From Oehlia diaphana (taxonomy: Eukaryota > Glomeromycota > Glomeromycetes > Glomerales > Glomeraceae): a stretch of DNA of 55,537 bases. The DNA lies in contig QZLH01000340.1 in the NCBI GenBank assembly GCA_003833135.1, positions 1 through 55,537 of the forward strand. Direction: 5' to 3'. How positions within the stretch are numbered: the first letter of the stretch is position 1; each line of letters opens with the position of its first letter. The position numbers were made by a program, and so were the translations under genes. Below the pieces are notes generated by a model that made no database searches, was not told the DNA's origin, and worked only from the letters and a program-made list of their open reading frames with translations. Shown piece by piece: positions 21,970 to 33,890 of this stretch.

Positions 21970-24843
21970 CAGTGCAGTACCTCTATAACCAACCCAATTT
22001 ATAGTCATAATATGACATTTTTAAAAAAATGTCACATTATTAAAAAATAATATTTTAAAATTCTAACCAATAATTTTAATAGAGCATGTCAATAGCTTTA
22101 AACTTATCGGGTTAGATTAAAAAATAATAAATATTGACAGTGCTACATAAGTTTGAAGATCGGGTAATTTACTATGATGGGAAAAATTTGAGAATAAGTG
22201 ATTTTTGTGTAACATAAAAAAAAAATCATTTGGTAGTACTTATACAAATAAATCATTCTAGCTTATAAACTTACCCACACTTTATTAGAAAAATTTGAAA
22301 AAAAATTAAAAAAAATTTTTGTAGTTTTTTATTTATTACAAACTACATTATGCCTATTTCTCGTAAAAAATTAGCTGCTAAAAAAAGTTTAAAGCATCAA
22401 CTTCGTAATATAAGCTCTGGTCAGTTTGTAATGCAATATTCAGATAGTGAAGATGAGTACAAATATGAATCTGATAATGATTATTCAACAGATAGTTCAG
22501 ATAAAAATTATTGTACTCAAAGAATATTAAAATTAAGAGAAATATCTTTTGTTTGGACAAATAAAGGTTTTATAACTCTTTCTTTATTAATATAATGAAT
22601 TTAATTTTTTTTTATTACAAATTTTTAACAATTTTTATTAAATTCCAGAAATTGATAAAAAAAAGGCACCATATACTGGAAATTCTACTGCATCATATTA
22701 TAGAAAGTATAGTCCATCAGGAACATATACTAAAGCAGCTAAAAATTCCCTACTAATTACTCAGTATTTTACAACTCAGCTTTTACAAGCAGAATCTGAA
22801 ATTATAGAAGAAAAAGAATTAGATAAAGAATTACCAGATAGAGAATCACCAGATAAAGAATCAGATGATGAATCAGATAATGAATCAGATAATGAACCAA
22901 ATGAAGAATCAGATGAAGATTCTGAAGAATTTGAAAATGAAATGGATATTGATAATGATTTTTCTAATAAAATGGAAGCTCTTGAAATAATTCTTCATCA
23001 AAATAAGAAAAAAATTTCAGTATATGATTATTTAAGACATCGTTCAATTTATGAGTTTTTTATTAATTGGAAAGAAAAAGGTATGACTCGTAAAAATGCA
23101 GCTTTTAATGCAGCAAAAAAGGTTTATGATAAAGGATTATATCGTGCAAGAATAATTAATAAATGGGCAAAAAGCTGGATTGAAAATGGTGTATTACCAG
23201 TATCATTGCAAGGTTGTCATCAAAAAATAAAATCATTTATTGATGATGAAGATGTTATTGAAAAAAGTTTGGAATTTATTCGTGAAAGTGAAGGGAAAAT
23301 TACACCAAAATTATATAGAACTTTTATTAATAATACTCTTTTTCCACAAATGAAATTAACTGCATCAATTTCTGAAAAAACATCTAGAGTATGGTTACGA
23401 AAGCTTGGATTTGTTCCACAATCTCGAAAAAAAGGAATTTATTTTGATGGGCATGAGCGTCCAGATGTATTAGAATATAGAACTAATTTTTTAAAAAAAA
23501 TGGAAGAATTTGAACAGTTAATGCCAACATTTGAAGGAAATAATATGGAACAGAAAGATCCAATCTTACCTAATGGAAAAAAACTTCATATTTTTGTAAC
23601 TCATGATGAATGCCTTTTTTACGCTAATGATGATCGTCCAATAATTTGGGCTCCTCTTGGTGAACCTCCTCTTCGTAAAAAAGGACAGGGAAAATCAATA
23701 ATGGTTAGTGATTTTCTTTTAGAAACAATTGGTTGTCTTAAATTAACAGATGAGCAAGCTCAAGTATATCCCAATATTTCACAAGAAGCTAGAAAATTTT
23801 TACGGCCAGGAAAAAATGAAGAAGGATGGTGGACAGCAAAACATTTACTTGAACAAGTAAAAAATAATGCAATTCCAATTTTTGAAATAATGCATCCTAA
23901 TGCAATTGCTGTTTTTGCTTTTGATAATAGCACTAATTATCAAGCAATGGCAGATAATGCTTTATGTGTACAACGTATGAATCTTAATCCAGGTGGTCAA
24001 CAGCCAGTAATGAAAGATACTGTATTTGGACCAGATAATAAATTACAATCGATGGTATTTCCTTCCAATCACCCAAAATATCCAAATCAACCTAAAGGTA
24101 TCAAACAAATATTAATTGAAAGAGGATTATGGCATAATGGTTTACGTCTTGAATGTGAATTATGCAAAGGAAAAAATAAACAAATAGATCCAACAAGAAT
24201 TAACTGTTGTGCACGTAGAATTATGTCTTTACAACCAGATTTTCTTGCACAAAAATCAGAATTGGAAACAGTAATTGAAGAAGCTGGGCATAAATGTATT
24301 TTTTACCCAAAATTTCATTGTGAATTGAATTTTATTGAAATGTATTGGGGAGCAGCAAAAAGATATACACGTGAACACTGTGATTATACATGGAATGGCT
24401 TGCAAAAAACTGTTCCAGAAGCATTAAATTCTATTCCATTAGTTGAAATAAGACGGTTTGCACGAAAATCATGGAGATATATGAATATTTATAGAAAAGG
24501 AATTACAGGAAAACTTGCTGTATTTGCAGAAAAAAAATATAAATCCCATAGAAGAGTTCCTGATGATATACTTAATCAAATTACTTTAAATGATAATAAT
24601 GAATAATAAATTATATATAAAAAATTATGCATAATTCTAATTGATATAATTGATATTAAGTATTGCATTAGCCAATCAAATTTATTTTAAGTCATGTGAT
24701 TTTGTATTATGTCAGCAAAAAAAATTTTTTTATTTGCTTAATGTGTTTATCTTTTTAAAAGCTATTTAATTTTAAAATCTTATAAAATTCTGACCGTTAG
24801 ATCACAAGATATAAGGGGTACCTATTATAGAGGTACCGCACTG
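21970..24843 (+). mobile_element. inner Tc1/mariner-like DNA transposon, apparently complete
   Basis: A 2874 bp element with 19-bp terminal inverted repeats: CAGTGCAGTACCTCTATAA at the left and the reverse complement of CAGTGCGGTACCTCTATAA at the right, with one mismatch. TA flanks both ends (21968-21969 and 24844-24845). It carries one two-exon transposase gene with no disabling change. Near-identical ends and an open frame suggest recent activity. It is nested inside the outer element. Confidence 0.88.
22350..24606 (+). CDS. DDE transposase of the inner transposon (two exons, 724 aa)
   Basis: Exon 1 is 22350-22566, the intron 22567-22648 (82 bp, GT...AG) and exon 2 22649-24606; the phases fit exactly. 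The N-terminal ~75 residues are basic, then Ser/Asp-rich. Exon 2 begins with KKKAPYTGNSTASYYRKY, and an acidic Ser/Asp/Glu stretch covers residues ~140-170. A helix-turn-helix-like region follows (about 200-330, with WLRKLGF). The catalytic core has Asp392 (VTHDEC), Asp498 (FAFDNST) and Glu636 in HCELNFIE, equivalent to the DLNPIE motif of Tc1/mariner. The second Asp to Glu spacing of 138 is far longer than the 34-43 usual in Tc1/mariner and includes a Cys-rich insert (CELCKGK...NCCARR). I recall similar basidiomycete proteins annotated as DDE superfamily endonuclease. It acts in the nucleus to excise and insert the element. Confidence 0.88.
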
Positions 24844-24989
24844 TATAAAATAGTGTATTTTTGAAAATGACGTAGTTTTTTAGTAGTAAAAAATAATGTA
24901 GTTTATCTTAACAGTAAAAATAATAAAATTTTCCTCTTTATAACCCCCATGTATTTTTCTGATATTTTCTACAATTTTGTTATTTTTTT

Positions 24990-25137
24990 TTACTTACACT
25001 AAGAGTCGAACTGAATACCTTCGATATTAATTATATTTTATTTATTTTTTTTTGCCTACACTAAGGGTCGAACTGAATACCTCAAATAAATTATAAATAT
25101 ATTAAGTCTCGTTATCCAACCACTACACTATTTATTC
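24990..25137 (-). repeat. tRNA-derived (SINE-like) segment with A- and B-box motifs
   Basis: Read on the minus strand from 25137: TAGTGTAGTGGTTGGATAAC resembles a tRNA A box, and GGTATTCAGTTCGACCC 30-40 bases later resembles a T-arm with a B box. An A-rich tail follows. The T-arm unit with A-tail is then repeated (GGTATTCAGTTCGACTC, about 25000-25022). The acceptor stem does not pair, so it is not a functional tRNA. Internal polymerase III boxes plus an A-rich tail are typical of SINEs. Confidence 0.5.
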
Positions 25138-25369
25138 TTTTTTTTTAATTATTAATATTGTATTTCATATTTATCTTAGAATAAAGACATGCTTAAACCT
25201 TTGTACTTATAATTTATTTTTCTTTTTTCTTTTTTTATTTTTTTTGGTTCTTTTTTTTTCAACCGAAAAAAGAATTTTTTAATTATTTGGCTTAATTTTT
25301 TTCAATCATTTTTTTTTTATATGATTCTTGTTATTATGTACTGTATATATTATTTAGTATCGTGTATTT

Positions 25370-25800
25370 TTGCAAATTTTTAAAGTGTATTACCAAAGTT
25401 ACCTATTTGTGTAAATTTTAACACAACTTTCTTCAGATACAAAGTTTTAAAATAATATTTTAAAACTGTATTTTGATATGCAGTTTATTTAAATTTTTTA
25501 CGCAAATTTTAGTGTATAATACTGAAGCTAACTATTTTTTCATGTGTGGGTTATACAAAATCATGTATTTATGCAAATTTCTAAAGTATAAATTACTGAA
25601 ACTACCTACTTGCGTAGAATTTACGAAACTTTTTAAGATACAAAATTAATAAAGTATTTTTTAAATTATTTTTATGTGTAGATTACTTAAAATCGTATAT
25701 TTAAGAAATTATTTCAAGATGTAAAACTTCAAAACTACCTATTCATGAATAATTTATGGCACTTTTTAAGATATGACTTATTAAAAACTATGTTTTAAGT
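25370..25800. repeat. degenerate tandem repeats in the outer element
   Basis: About three diverged copies of a unit of very roughly 150-180 bp recur, each with GCAAATTTYTAAAGT, ACTACCTAYTYG and CACTTTTTAAGATAY-like words (near 25375, 25575 and 25705). Confidence 0.5.
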
Positions 25801-26430
25801 GTAATTTATGCAAAACCGAATATTTATAGATTTTTACAGGGTGTAAATTTCCAGGGATTATACATATTTGACAACTTTACGCTAATATTCGTCTCATATA
25901 ATCTCCTGATGTAGCTCATGAGCAATGAAAATTTGTAAGGGGTTGAGACCAAAATGTGATTATAAAATCCCTCAACTAATTGTTGACATAATTAATAAAT
26001 GTTGGGATGCAGACCCTTCAAAACGACCTAATGCAGGTGAATTAGAGAGACTAATGTTTGAATTATATGAAGTTATCAGTAAAAATAAAGTGGATTCTGT
26101 AATTTATAGGCAAGTTAAAGAGGCAGATGAAATTAATGAAATTAATAATATATATAAAGAGCCATCTTGTCCGGATATATTACCTACAAGCACACTTTCA
26201 TATATGACACATCCTCAAGCAGTTTACACAAGTAGACTTTTAAATTTTGAAAATCTTCCAGAACCCATGAATGCTGACAATGATGATTTAGAATATTCAG
26301 GTAATTTTAATTTAAAATAATTATTTAAATTTATTTAGAGTAATAATTATTCTTTTATTTTACAGATTCTACAAGAATAGATCTTACTAAACTTGATATT
26401 AATTCTAAAGATAATTACTTTTGCATGTGA

Positions 26431-27537
26431 TTTTTTGATTTATCAAATTTTATTTATCAATTTTCCATTCTAGATGAAAGTAGTTGAACACAGTTACTTT
26501 AAAATGAGAATATTTAAAACTTATTATAATACTTATGATTTATCCATTTTTTATTTATTTATTTTTTATATTTATTGTGAATTTGACAGGAGATTAAGGA
26601 TAATGTTATTCTAGCCAGTAGGACGTTTAATGGAAATATAGTAAGACTCATATCAATTATTATTCATATCCGAAAAAATTAAAGGGGTAACATTGTAATA
26701 AAAATTAAATTATTTTTTATTTATGAATAAATAAGTCACTAATATTTCAATTGTATAAATGAGTATCACGGTTGATAAGAAAGGAAGCTAAGTTTGATGT
26801 AAAAAATTACTTTCCTGTGATACCTTATTACGGTAAAATAAGTAAAATACATTCGCTAGAAGATCATAGTACTTAAATATGACTTGATGATAAATCTCTT
26901 TGAAATATTGGATTAATTTGAAATGAAAAATTATTCTTTGTAGATATTCTTTATTATTTACACCTATTAAGCCACTTTTGATCATCAATTAGCCAATCAT
27001 TAAAGTGATATTATCATAACTTAAAAATAAAAGAATTTATTTATTTAATTTTTATTTTTATTACAAAATTAGGTGACGTGGCAAAGAATGTAAAATAGAA
27101 ACTAAAAAATGAAAATATTAAAGTACTCAATCAAGAATCGAAGATATTATTCAACGTCTAAGTTTTATTTTATACACTTGTCATTTTGTATATTCGAGTG
27201 TAAATCAGAATATCTATTAAGGTTCCTGATATAATTTAATAAAATGGCTTCGGCGAAATTACTGTAACCTAAAATATTGGTACTGGTTCAAATTAAATCC
27301 ATTATGACAAAGTTATAAGTCATAATACTTCATGTTATGACCAAATGACTTGTGAGTTATGACAAGTTATGGAACTCCTAAAGCTTTGACTTCCATATAA
27401 TGATCAACACTACCAACTTCTAACGTTTCAATAAATTACGATACCTTTAAAAATTTCACTCTTTTAAAAATGGTTTAACAGCTTATCATTATTTTCTCTT
27501 AAGTATTCTACTTTCAACTCAATCTATTCACTTTATA
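26431..27537. repeat. 3' flank of K2, shared with K3 and K4 flanks
   Basis: Contains a decayed equivalent of the K3/K4 last exon (CTAGATGAAAGTAGT near 26472). In the 26.7-26.9 kb segment several words match the 3' flanks of K3 and K4 (about 42.55-42.70 and 45.72-45.88 kb), such as ATATTTCAATTGTATAAATG and TGATACCTTATTA, in the orientation expected from the kinase strand. No separate gene seen. Confidence 0.45.
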
Positions 27538-27981
27538 ATGTCTCCTCAACAACGTCATCAAGCATGTACTTCTGCTGAACTTACACGAGTTTTATCCTCT
27601 ATGGATAGAATTAGGACAAATTGAAGGAAAGCAGGACAAGATGATGAAAATAATTGGAAACCGTATGTATACTATTTTTACTTATAATTAGAAATATAAC
27701 CAAATTATTTTCAGAGGAACTTTTCTCAGTTGCTAGTAGAATGAGAAACATCGTTCTACACAACCACAATCAAAGAATTGAATCATTGCCAACAGATGAT
27801 GGCAATGATTAAGAAAGTAATGAATTTCATAAAAAGTGTTTGGCATCCTTTTAGGTGTAATGTTACTATGACAGAACAACTCGTGAAGTTAACTGAAAAG
27901 AATATTAAAATCCATAATATGTTGTTTGGCTTCAGTTACATCTTACATAAAATTAAAATTACTTATTTTCTTTTTCCATAA
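27538..27981 (+). pseudogene. coding relic, unidentified
   Basis: Begins MSPQQRHQACTSAELTRVLS and soon meets a stop. A possible intron (GTATGTATAC...TTTTCAG, about 27664-27713) leads to a frame with one further stop and then MMAMIKKVMNFIKSVWHPF and VTMTEQLVKLTEKNIKIHNM. The last part is open from 27778 to 27981. Helical, charged composition suggests former coding sequence, but no family was recognised. Confidence 0.35.
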
Positions 27982-28669
27982 CATTACTTAATCTTTATAA
28001 TAGCTCTATCCTCTATGTAAGTTCTGCAATTTATTTTACTAGTATATATAAATATTTTCTGCAAATGGTAAAAACAAACTTTGCTTATCAAGTTGCTTTA
28101 TTAAATTATGTATATATATCGAGTTAATTTGCATTATAATATTTGGATAGATAATTATATAATAGAATTTTACAACGAAAATAACGAAAATAAATGCTTT
28201 GTTGCGGCAAGTTTATAATAGAGTATATTACTATAAATACAACGATACAACGTCGTAACATTGTTGCAAGTTGCAAAGCTGCGACTAATACACAAGGTTA
28301 ATTCTTTCTGAAATTGTTGTTATTACAATACAATACGACTATATAATATTGTAATATTACGTATTCGCGCAGCCGCAACTATTTTATAATTTTCAAAACT
28401 TTGTACTAAAACGGCATGTACCGTACTGTACTGTAATTTGTAATATTAAATGGCATACGAATTATTTATGTTATATAAAAATGAAAAAGTTTCCTTATAA
28501 TATATCTCCTGGAAAAACTTAATATCAAGTGATCGTTTTCGAAATTTCTGAAAAATGGATTTATTGAAAATCATGAAAGAGTAAATTCGGAAAAGTCGGT
28601 GGAAGATATTCACTTCTATTATAAAAAAAAACGTAACCAATTTTTCTTATAAAATATTAATTTCTTAAA
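27982..28669. other. intergenic, no gene seen
   Basis: AT-rich with some GC-containing words near 28195-28400 (TTGTTGCGGCAAG, CGCGCAGCCGCAAC) that could belong to a small repeat. Nothing is assignable. Confidence 0.35.
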
Positions 28670-29571
28670 TAAGAATTTGCTTGTGATTTTTTCGTAATGA
28701 TAATGCATTATTTCTAATAATAATAAAGAATATTGTGGAAAATACTGGTGAGAATGAAGTGATCAGAAATTTTATTAAAATTATAAACTTAATGCAATAG
28801 TATATTTATTTCCAATAAATTATGAATAAAAGAAGTTGAAATTTTTAAATTTTTATATTGGATTGCAACTAGAATTATTTAATATACTCTCATAATGAGA
28901 ATGCTTTTCCTTTAGTAGTGTGCAGTATATACTATATAACGTTATGTCGTTGTGTCGACCAAGTTATGTAACTCTTAATATGCTTAAAAAAAAAAATATT
29001 ATTGATTGCAAACAAATTAATATGTAACGGGCATATTATACTGTATATAGCCCTAGTTTTATATATTCCACGGAAATTATAAAGTAATGGTCGAATTTTT
29101 AGATTTTTATGATGAAAGCGGAAAAGTTCGAAGTAATTACCTAAATTTATTGAAAATAACGAATATTTATTTTTAAAATCATCAAAATCACAACTGATAG
29201 TATTCAACACAATTTCTCATGCCAAATTATAATTTTTTATTTAAAAATCATACATTTTTAATAATTTAAATTTCTTATTTTAATCATAGAAAAGATTTTT
29301 TCAATTGTGCAATAATTTTTTTTTAAAAAAATTAGTAATTAATAATTAACTTAAAATATTGGTTGCTTAACAAAACTATACTTGACCAATCTAAACAAAT
29401 ACTAACATGTAAACTTCGTCAAAACTAATTGACCAATCCAAATCAAGAATTTTGATCACATGCTCAGACATCTATTACAAACTTTAAAAAAATATAATTT
29501 AGTTTTTTTATATAAAAATCTAAAATAAATAGAATTCAATTATAAAAAAGTCTAAAAAGTCTAAAAAGTCT

Positions 29572-29600
29572 ATAATATATATATATATATATATAAATTA
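29572..29600. repeat. (AT)n microsatellite next to three AAAAAGTCT repeats
   Basis: A TATATATATATATATATA run, preceded at 29545-29572 by three copies of a ten-base AAAAAGTCTA unit. Confidence 0.7.
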
Positions 29601-30031
29601 TAGTAAAATCATAAAAATTAGAAATTTCTTATCATATTAAATCATATAAAGTTTTCGACAAATGAAAAAACGTCTAAACAAGTTTAAACTTTTGATATTG
29701 TAAAATCTTGAGGTTTAGTCAGACAACTATAGCTTAATTACTGTATATATAAAGGTTGAGGAAAAGGGGGAAAAGGGAGTCATAAATTTTTAAATTAATT
29801 AATAGAAATCATTAATTGTTAATTTACATAAAGTTACAAGTGGGAAAGAGTTATTGTTACAATAATAATTTTTTCTGAAAATTTCATATTATCATAATAT
29901 CTACACTTTTAAATATTTCTAAATAAATCTATAAGGTGTAATTTATATTCTTCTATTGAAAGAATTTTTCTTTTTAAAAAAATAATAATCTATGACGTCA
30001 TTTAACGACATATTAAAAATCAAGATATTAC

Positions 30032-30478
30032 TTAATACAAATGTCCAAATTGAATTTTGTCATTATTATAATGACTATGATTAACACCGTTAAACATATC
30101 ATCTTCGAACGAAGTACGAGCCTTTTGTGGCCCTAATTGAGTGATCTTACTTAAGTTTTCATCATTAAACCTTTTTTTATTTATATTAGTATTATTTATT
30201 TCTTCGGCTAAAGCTGAAAAATTTGCTTTTAAAATAGGATCGAGCCAAAGGCGGTTCAGTGCTTCCCTTATTATGGATTCGTCGGATACATTTAGTCGAC
30301 TTCCCTCGGATTGAATGTTTAACTTTAATAAATCTTTTCCAGTAAAAAATTTAAAATTTTGTAAAATAGGAAGATCGTGAACGGCAAGTATTTCTGGACT
30401 ATTAAGTTGTTGAATCTTGTTATAATCTGTTTGTTCTAAAAGATCATTTACTGATAAAATCGGATGAGCGGTATTCAT
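30032..30478 (-). CDS. hypothetical protein, copy A of the local family
   Basis: 148 aa, single exon, starting MNTAHPILSVNDLLEQTDYN. It shares with the copies at 6589 and 33891 the block LLKLNIQSEGSRLNV, then RLWLDPILKANF, LAEEINNTNINKKR, NDENLSKITQLGP and the C-terminal FEDDMFNGV...FGHLY. There is no signal peptide, membrane segment or known motif. Conserved residues cluster in predicted helices, and the end FGHL is retained, which suggests purifying selection on the whole protein. A dN/dS estimate between copies A and B would show this. It lies in unit A of the tandem duplication with its 5' flank to the right. Function unknown. Confidence 0.7.
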   Translation of the reverse strand: MNTAHPILSVNDLLEQTDYNKIQQLNSPEILAVHDLPILQNFKFFTGKDLLKLNIQSEGSRLNVSDESIIREALNRLWLDPILKANFSALAEEINNTNINKKRFNDENLSKITQLGPQKARTSFEDDMFNGVNHSHYNNDKIQFGHLY

Positions 30479-33400
30479 CTTTTTAAAATAGTTTCGTTGG
30501 ATTTAAATGTTTAAGTGTATTTTTTTTAAAAAAAAGAAGTAAATGATTGAAAAATATTATTTATGAATTCTAGTCATTTATATAAAGAATTTCGAATAGT
30601 ACATAATCGACACGCCTCTATCTTTAAACGTGACTAATAATAATCTTTTCGTAAATAAGATGATCGTACTTTTGTAAATTCAAAAAACCTCAAATTTTTT
30701 CCGAATGTTAATCTCAAATGACAAACTGTCAAAAAAGCACGTTTTAAATTTTATAGTTTAATATGATATCAAAATTTTAATCCCCTTGCGCTTAGCAATG
30801 ATTATTACTAATTTTGGATAATAAATTGATTTTAAATAAATTAATCATCCAATCAACATGTATAATTAAGAAATGTGGTGATCGAATTATGTCTGAATTT
30901 ATAATTCAACAAATTCAACAAGTATTGTTTCCAAATTTATATTTGTTGACTCAATAAATGTTTATCGGAAAAATAATTTTTTTGGTGAATTAATAATTAA
31001 ATGGTATTAGAACTGAATTTCCCGCTTAATTTATTTGTGAACCTTGATAACTAAAATGAATATCATGAATATCATGAATATCAATCAAGTTGGAATAAGG
31101 TAAATTTATTTATTATTATTATTTTTTTTATATTATAATATATGAATGTATCAGTTAAGTTATTTTGGAAAAAAAAAACTAGCGATACATTTTTCATTGA
31201 ACGAAAATTATATATTAAATCATTAGTTCAAGAATTTTAAAAATCTAGAATTTCAATTATTACGTAATACTTCATTATATAATTACATCATCAGCGTGAT
31301 TGACGTGGATTGACATCCAATATAATTCCAACGTTTCCAACGTGCATATATCCTTGGACTTTATCAATGTAAACGTAATAATATGAATTATATTATTATT
31401 GTTAATTACTACGGCTTTTAACGGAAAAAGTTTTCAAAATAATTAAAATAATTAAAAATTTAATGTTATCGTTCATTAAAGGAAGCATTTCAAAATTCCA
31501 TACCGAAAGGTATAATTAATTTTGCTTAATCGTTTTATCTATTTATCTATTTTTATTTTTTTTTTTTTTTTCAAAGATCGCGTAAATTTATTGTGCTGTC
31601 GTTTCCCGATTTTTTAAAAAATGAAATATCATAAATTCAATATAAATAATGTAAACATCAAAAATATCAAAAAAGTTCGAATAATTATTATGTATATTAA
31701 ATATTAAATATATCGATTTATTATTAAATATGATTAAGCAGTTATTAAAGTATTATTTAATAAACCAACTTATAATGAATAATTATTATAAACCACTGTT
31801 AAAAGTATATCAAGTATATGATATTAGTTTTGTATAAATTTATGCGGTGACCCCAACAAATGTGATCAGCAACAAAGAAAAAATTACATTTTCAGAATAC
31901 AAGTAAATATACAATTAATTAGTGTACCATATCCTTTGAATGATTCCGAATAACAAAATGACCCGGTTAATGAAATCAAAAATTTCAAATATCCAATAAA
32001 ATTAGCATGCGGTATTTTGTTGGATGATTAAACGCTAAAAATTTTTTTTTTTTGACAGATAACAGATAACAGATAATAAACTTGTTTATTAAATAATTAA
32101 AAATTAAGGTCGCCAAGATATAATAAGTTTTTTCCGATTTATATTTCTTATCGAAGAAACCATTTTACGAATGATAAGTTTTATTATGGTAATGAAGAAA
32201 AGTGGATCATATGAACAAAGTTCATGCATAGTACTTATACTTTTATCAAGAAAAAAATTACTGTATGTATAAAATAAAAATTTTTTAAATCATACAAAAA
32301 AATCAAATAAAATTATATTCGATTAATAAATAATATTGAATATATTAGATTATTATTTATCGAAAATCATAACGATAATAGTTTACCAAAAAAAATTTTT
32401 TTTTTTTTTTTAAAAGATATTTGAGAAATTTGGATATTTATTTTTTATTTATTTTTATTATTAAATTCTTTTTTTTTCTTTTTCTTCATAAAAAAATAAA
32501 TATTATTTTATTTGCGTCCGCTTATCCTAGACCTCGGCTCAAGTTAAAATAGGTCCGGAGGTTCCTAACTTTTTTAGTAAAAAAAAAAAATATTACCCAA
32601 AATTGGTGTCTATTATAGTGATTAACTTTTGTGTAATATTGTAATATTCGTCTTTCAAAAAAAAAATGTTATAGAACAAAGTCGTTTCGTGCGTAACATT
32701 TCACACATAACAAATAAACAAGAAAATATCATATTATTAATATTTTAGCATTACAGGATAAGTTATATTTATTTTTAGGATAATTTTATTAAATGATTTT
32801 TTACTTGACTACTACTTGACTATGCACGAACAAAAAAAAATTATTTTAAATATTTATTAATGATTTTCATTATTGAACTATAAAAATTATAAATGAAAAA
32901 TTATACTATCTCAACCAGAAATAATAGAGAAATCCAATAAAAATAAAAATAAAGAATGAATATATGATGAAACCCGATAATGAAAATTTAATCGGAAACG
33001 AATATATGAATGAAGCTCAATAATAAATACCAACAGAAAAATGAAATCAAGGTAAAATCAACCAATAAAGGTAGATAGAACAAGGTGTCTAGATTAACGG
33101 TTGTTTTCCCGAAAAAGTAATTTTTTACTCGCCTGTGTCCAAAAAATTTAGAGACATTGTTGGTGGTATCGTCATAATGACATCATATGATCTGTAATTA
33201 TAAAGTTTTTAAAATATTTAAAGTGTAACAAATTTTTCTTAGTATATCACCATAAGATACGGTATATACTGTACTATTATTTTACTTCAATAAGAATATG
33301 TCTGTAACTTTTCGTGATGATATGCATTATTAATAAAGAAAGTTATGGAAAATTTCAAAAAATTAGACGGGTGGAAATGAAATGGTAGAAATTTTATTAA

Positions 33401-33890
33401 AAGGACAACTACAATGCAAAGAATTTTCCATGATATTTATAGATTTGGAATTATAAGAAACGAAAAATGTACAGTAACAGACTAACTGGTATACCATCTT
33501 TAATTATGATATGGCCCTTATAAATTATATTTTAGATATATGTACCCTTTAAAAAAGTTTTGGAAGAAACTCAGATACATGATCATTTTTTGAAAAATTT
33601 TTTTATAGGGGTAACGTATTCGCGAAAATTATGGTCGGTTTTCTTAAATTTTGAAAAAATACGACATAACGGAAATATTAAAACTCGTCAAACAAATAAT
33701 CTTAAATCGGAATCTCGACCGTTATCACACATTCAAATTATAATCTGGGAGTTCAAATTTTTTTTATTTTTATTTTATTTATAGAATATCAGTATATTGT
33801 ACATAATTTTTAAAAAAAGACTTAAATAATTGACTTCGATCTACGACGTCATTTGATGACATAATTTACATATTCTAAGTGGTTAAGCGG

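Larger units (their letters stand above)
21850..25911. mobile_element. outer TA-flanked element inserted in K2 exon 2
   Basis: The ends are CATCAGGAG (21850) and CTCCTGATG (25911), a perfect 9-bp inverted pair with weaker similarity further in. TA flanks both ends (21848-21849 and 25912-25913). Removing the element and one TA restores the paralog-like kinase sequence GATATAGCTCATGA. Without the inner transposon it is about 1.19 kb and has no coding capacity, so it is either a MITE or a relic of a Tc1/mariner-type element. Degenerate tandem repeats and a tRNA-like segment lie in its right part. Confidence 0.8.
20700..26430 (+). pseudogene. K2: kinase pseudogene split by nested transposons
   Basis: Paralog of K3/K4 disabled several times. 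The 5' part (20700-20880) shows the N-terminal module twice in different frames (FSHHRLTKNQKSLVDK and then IKLSDDVIEQIKDFD). A frame with CKEC-x9-CQQC and NFKNWTSGNHDVDEFIQKAQ follows. One T is missing just before the exon 1 donor near 21281. Exon 1 ends at 21289, the intron is 21290-21370 and exon 2 runs to 21849 with HHDFHSGN, DLG and APE. At 21850-25911 a 4.06 kb insertion interrupts the exon. The kinase resumes at 25912 (IAHE, then KICKGLRPK) after losing about 12 bases, and exon 2 ends at 26300. Exon 3 starts at 26366; its donor reads ATAATT where the paralogs have GTAATT, so it reads through to the stop at 26430. Confidence 0.85.
28670..33190. repeat. tandem segmental duplication, unit A
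   Basis: Aligns block by block with 33290-37870. Matching landmarks: TTCGTRATGATAWTGCATTA (28690/33312), CTAYGACGTCATTT (29990/33840), the paralogous genes, AACGGAAAAAGTTTT (about 31420/35370), AAATATCCAATAAA (about 31987/35840), TATTATAGTGATTAA (about 32614/37138) and TCGTCATAATGACATCATATG (about 33170/37855). Similarity covers non-coding sequence as well as the gene. Confidence 0.75.

Noticed and set aside
25000..25137. Functional tRNA gene
   Set aside because: The A- and B-box-like motifs are present but the acceptor and anticodon stems do not pair, so only a tRNA-derived repeat is supported.
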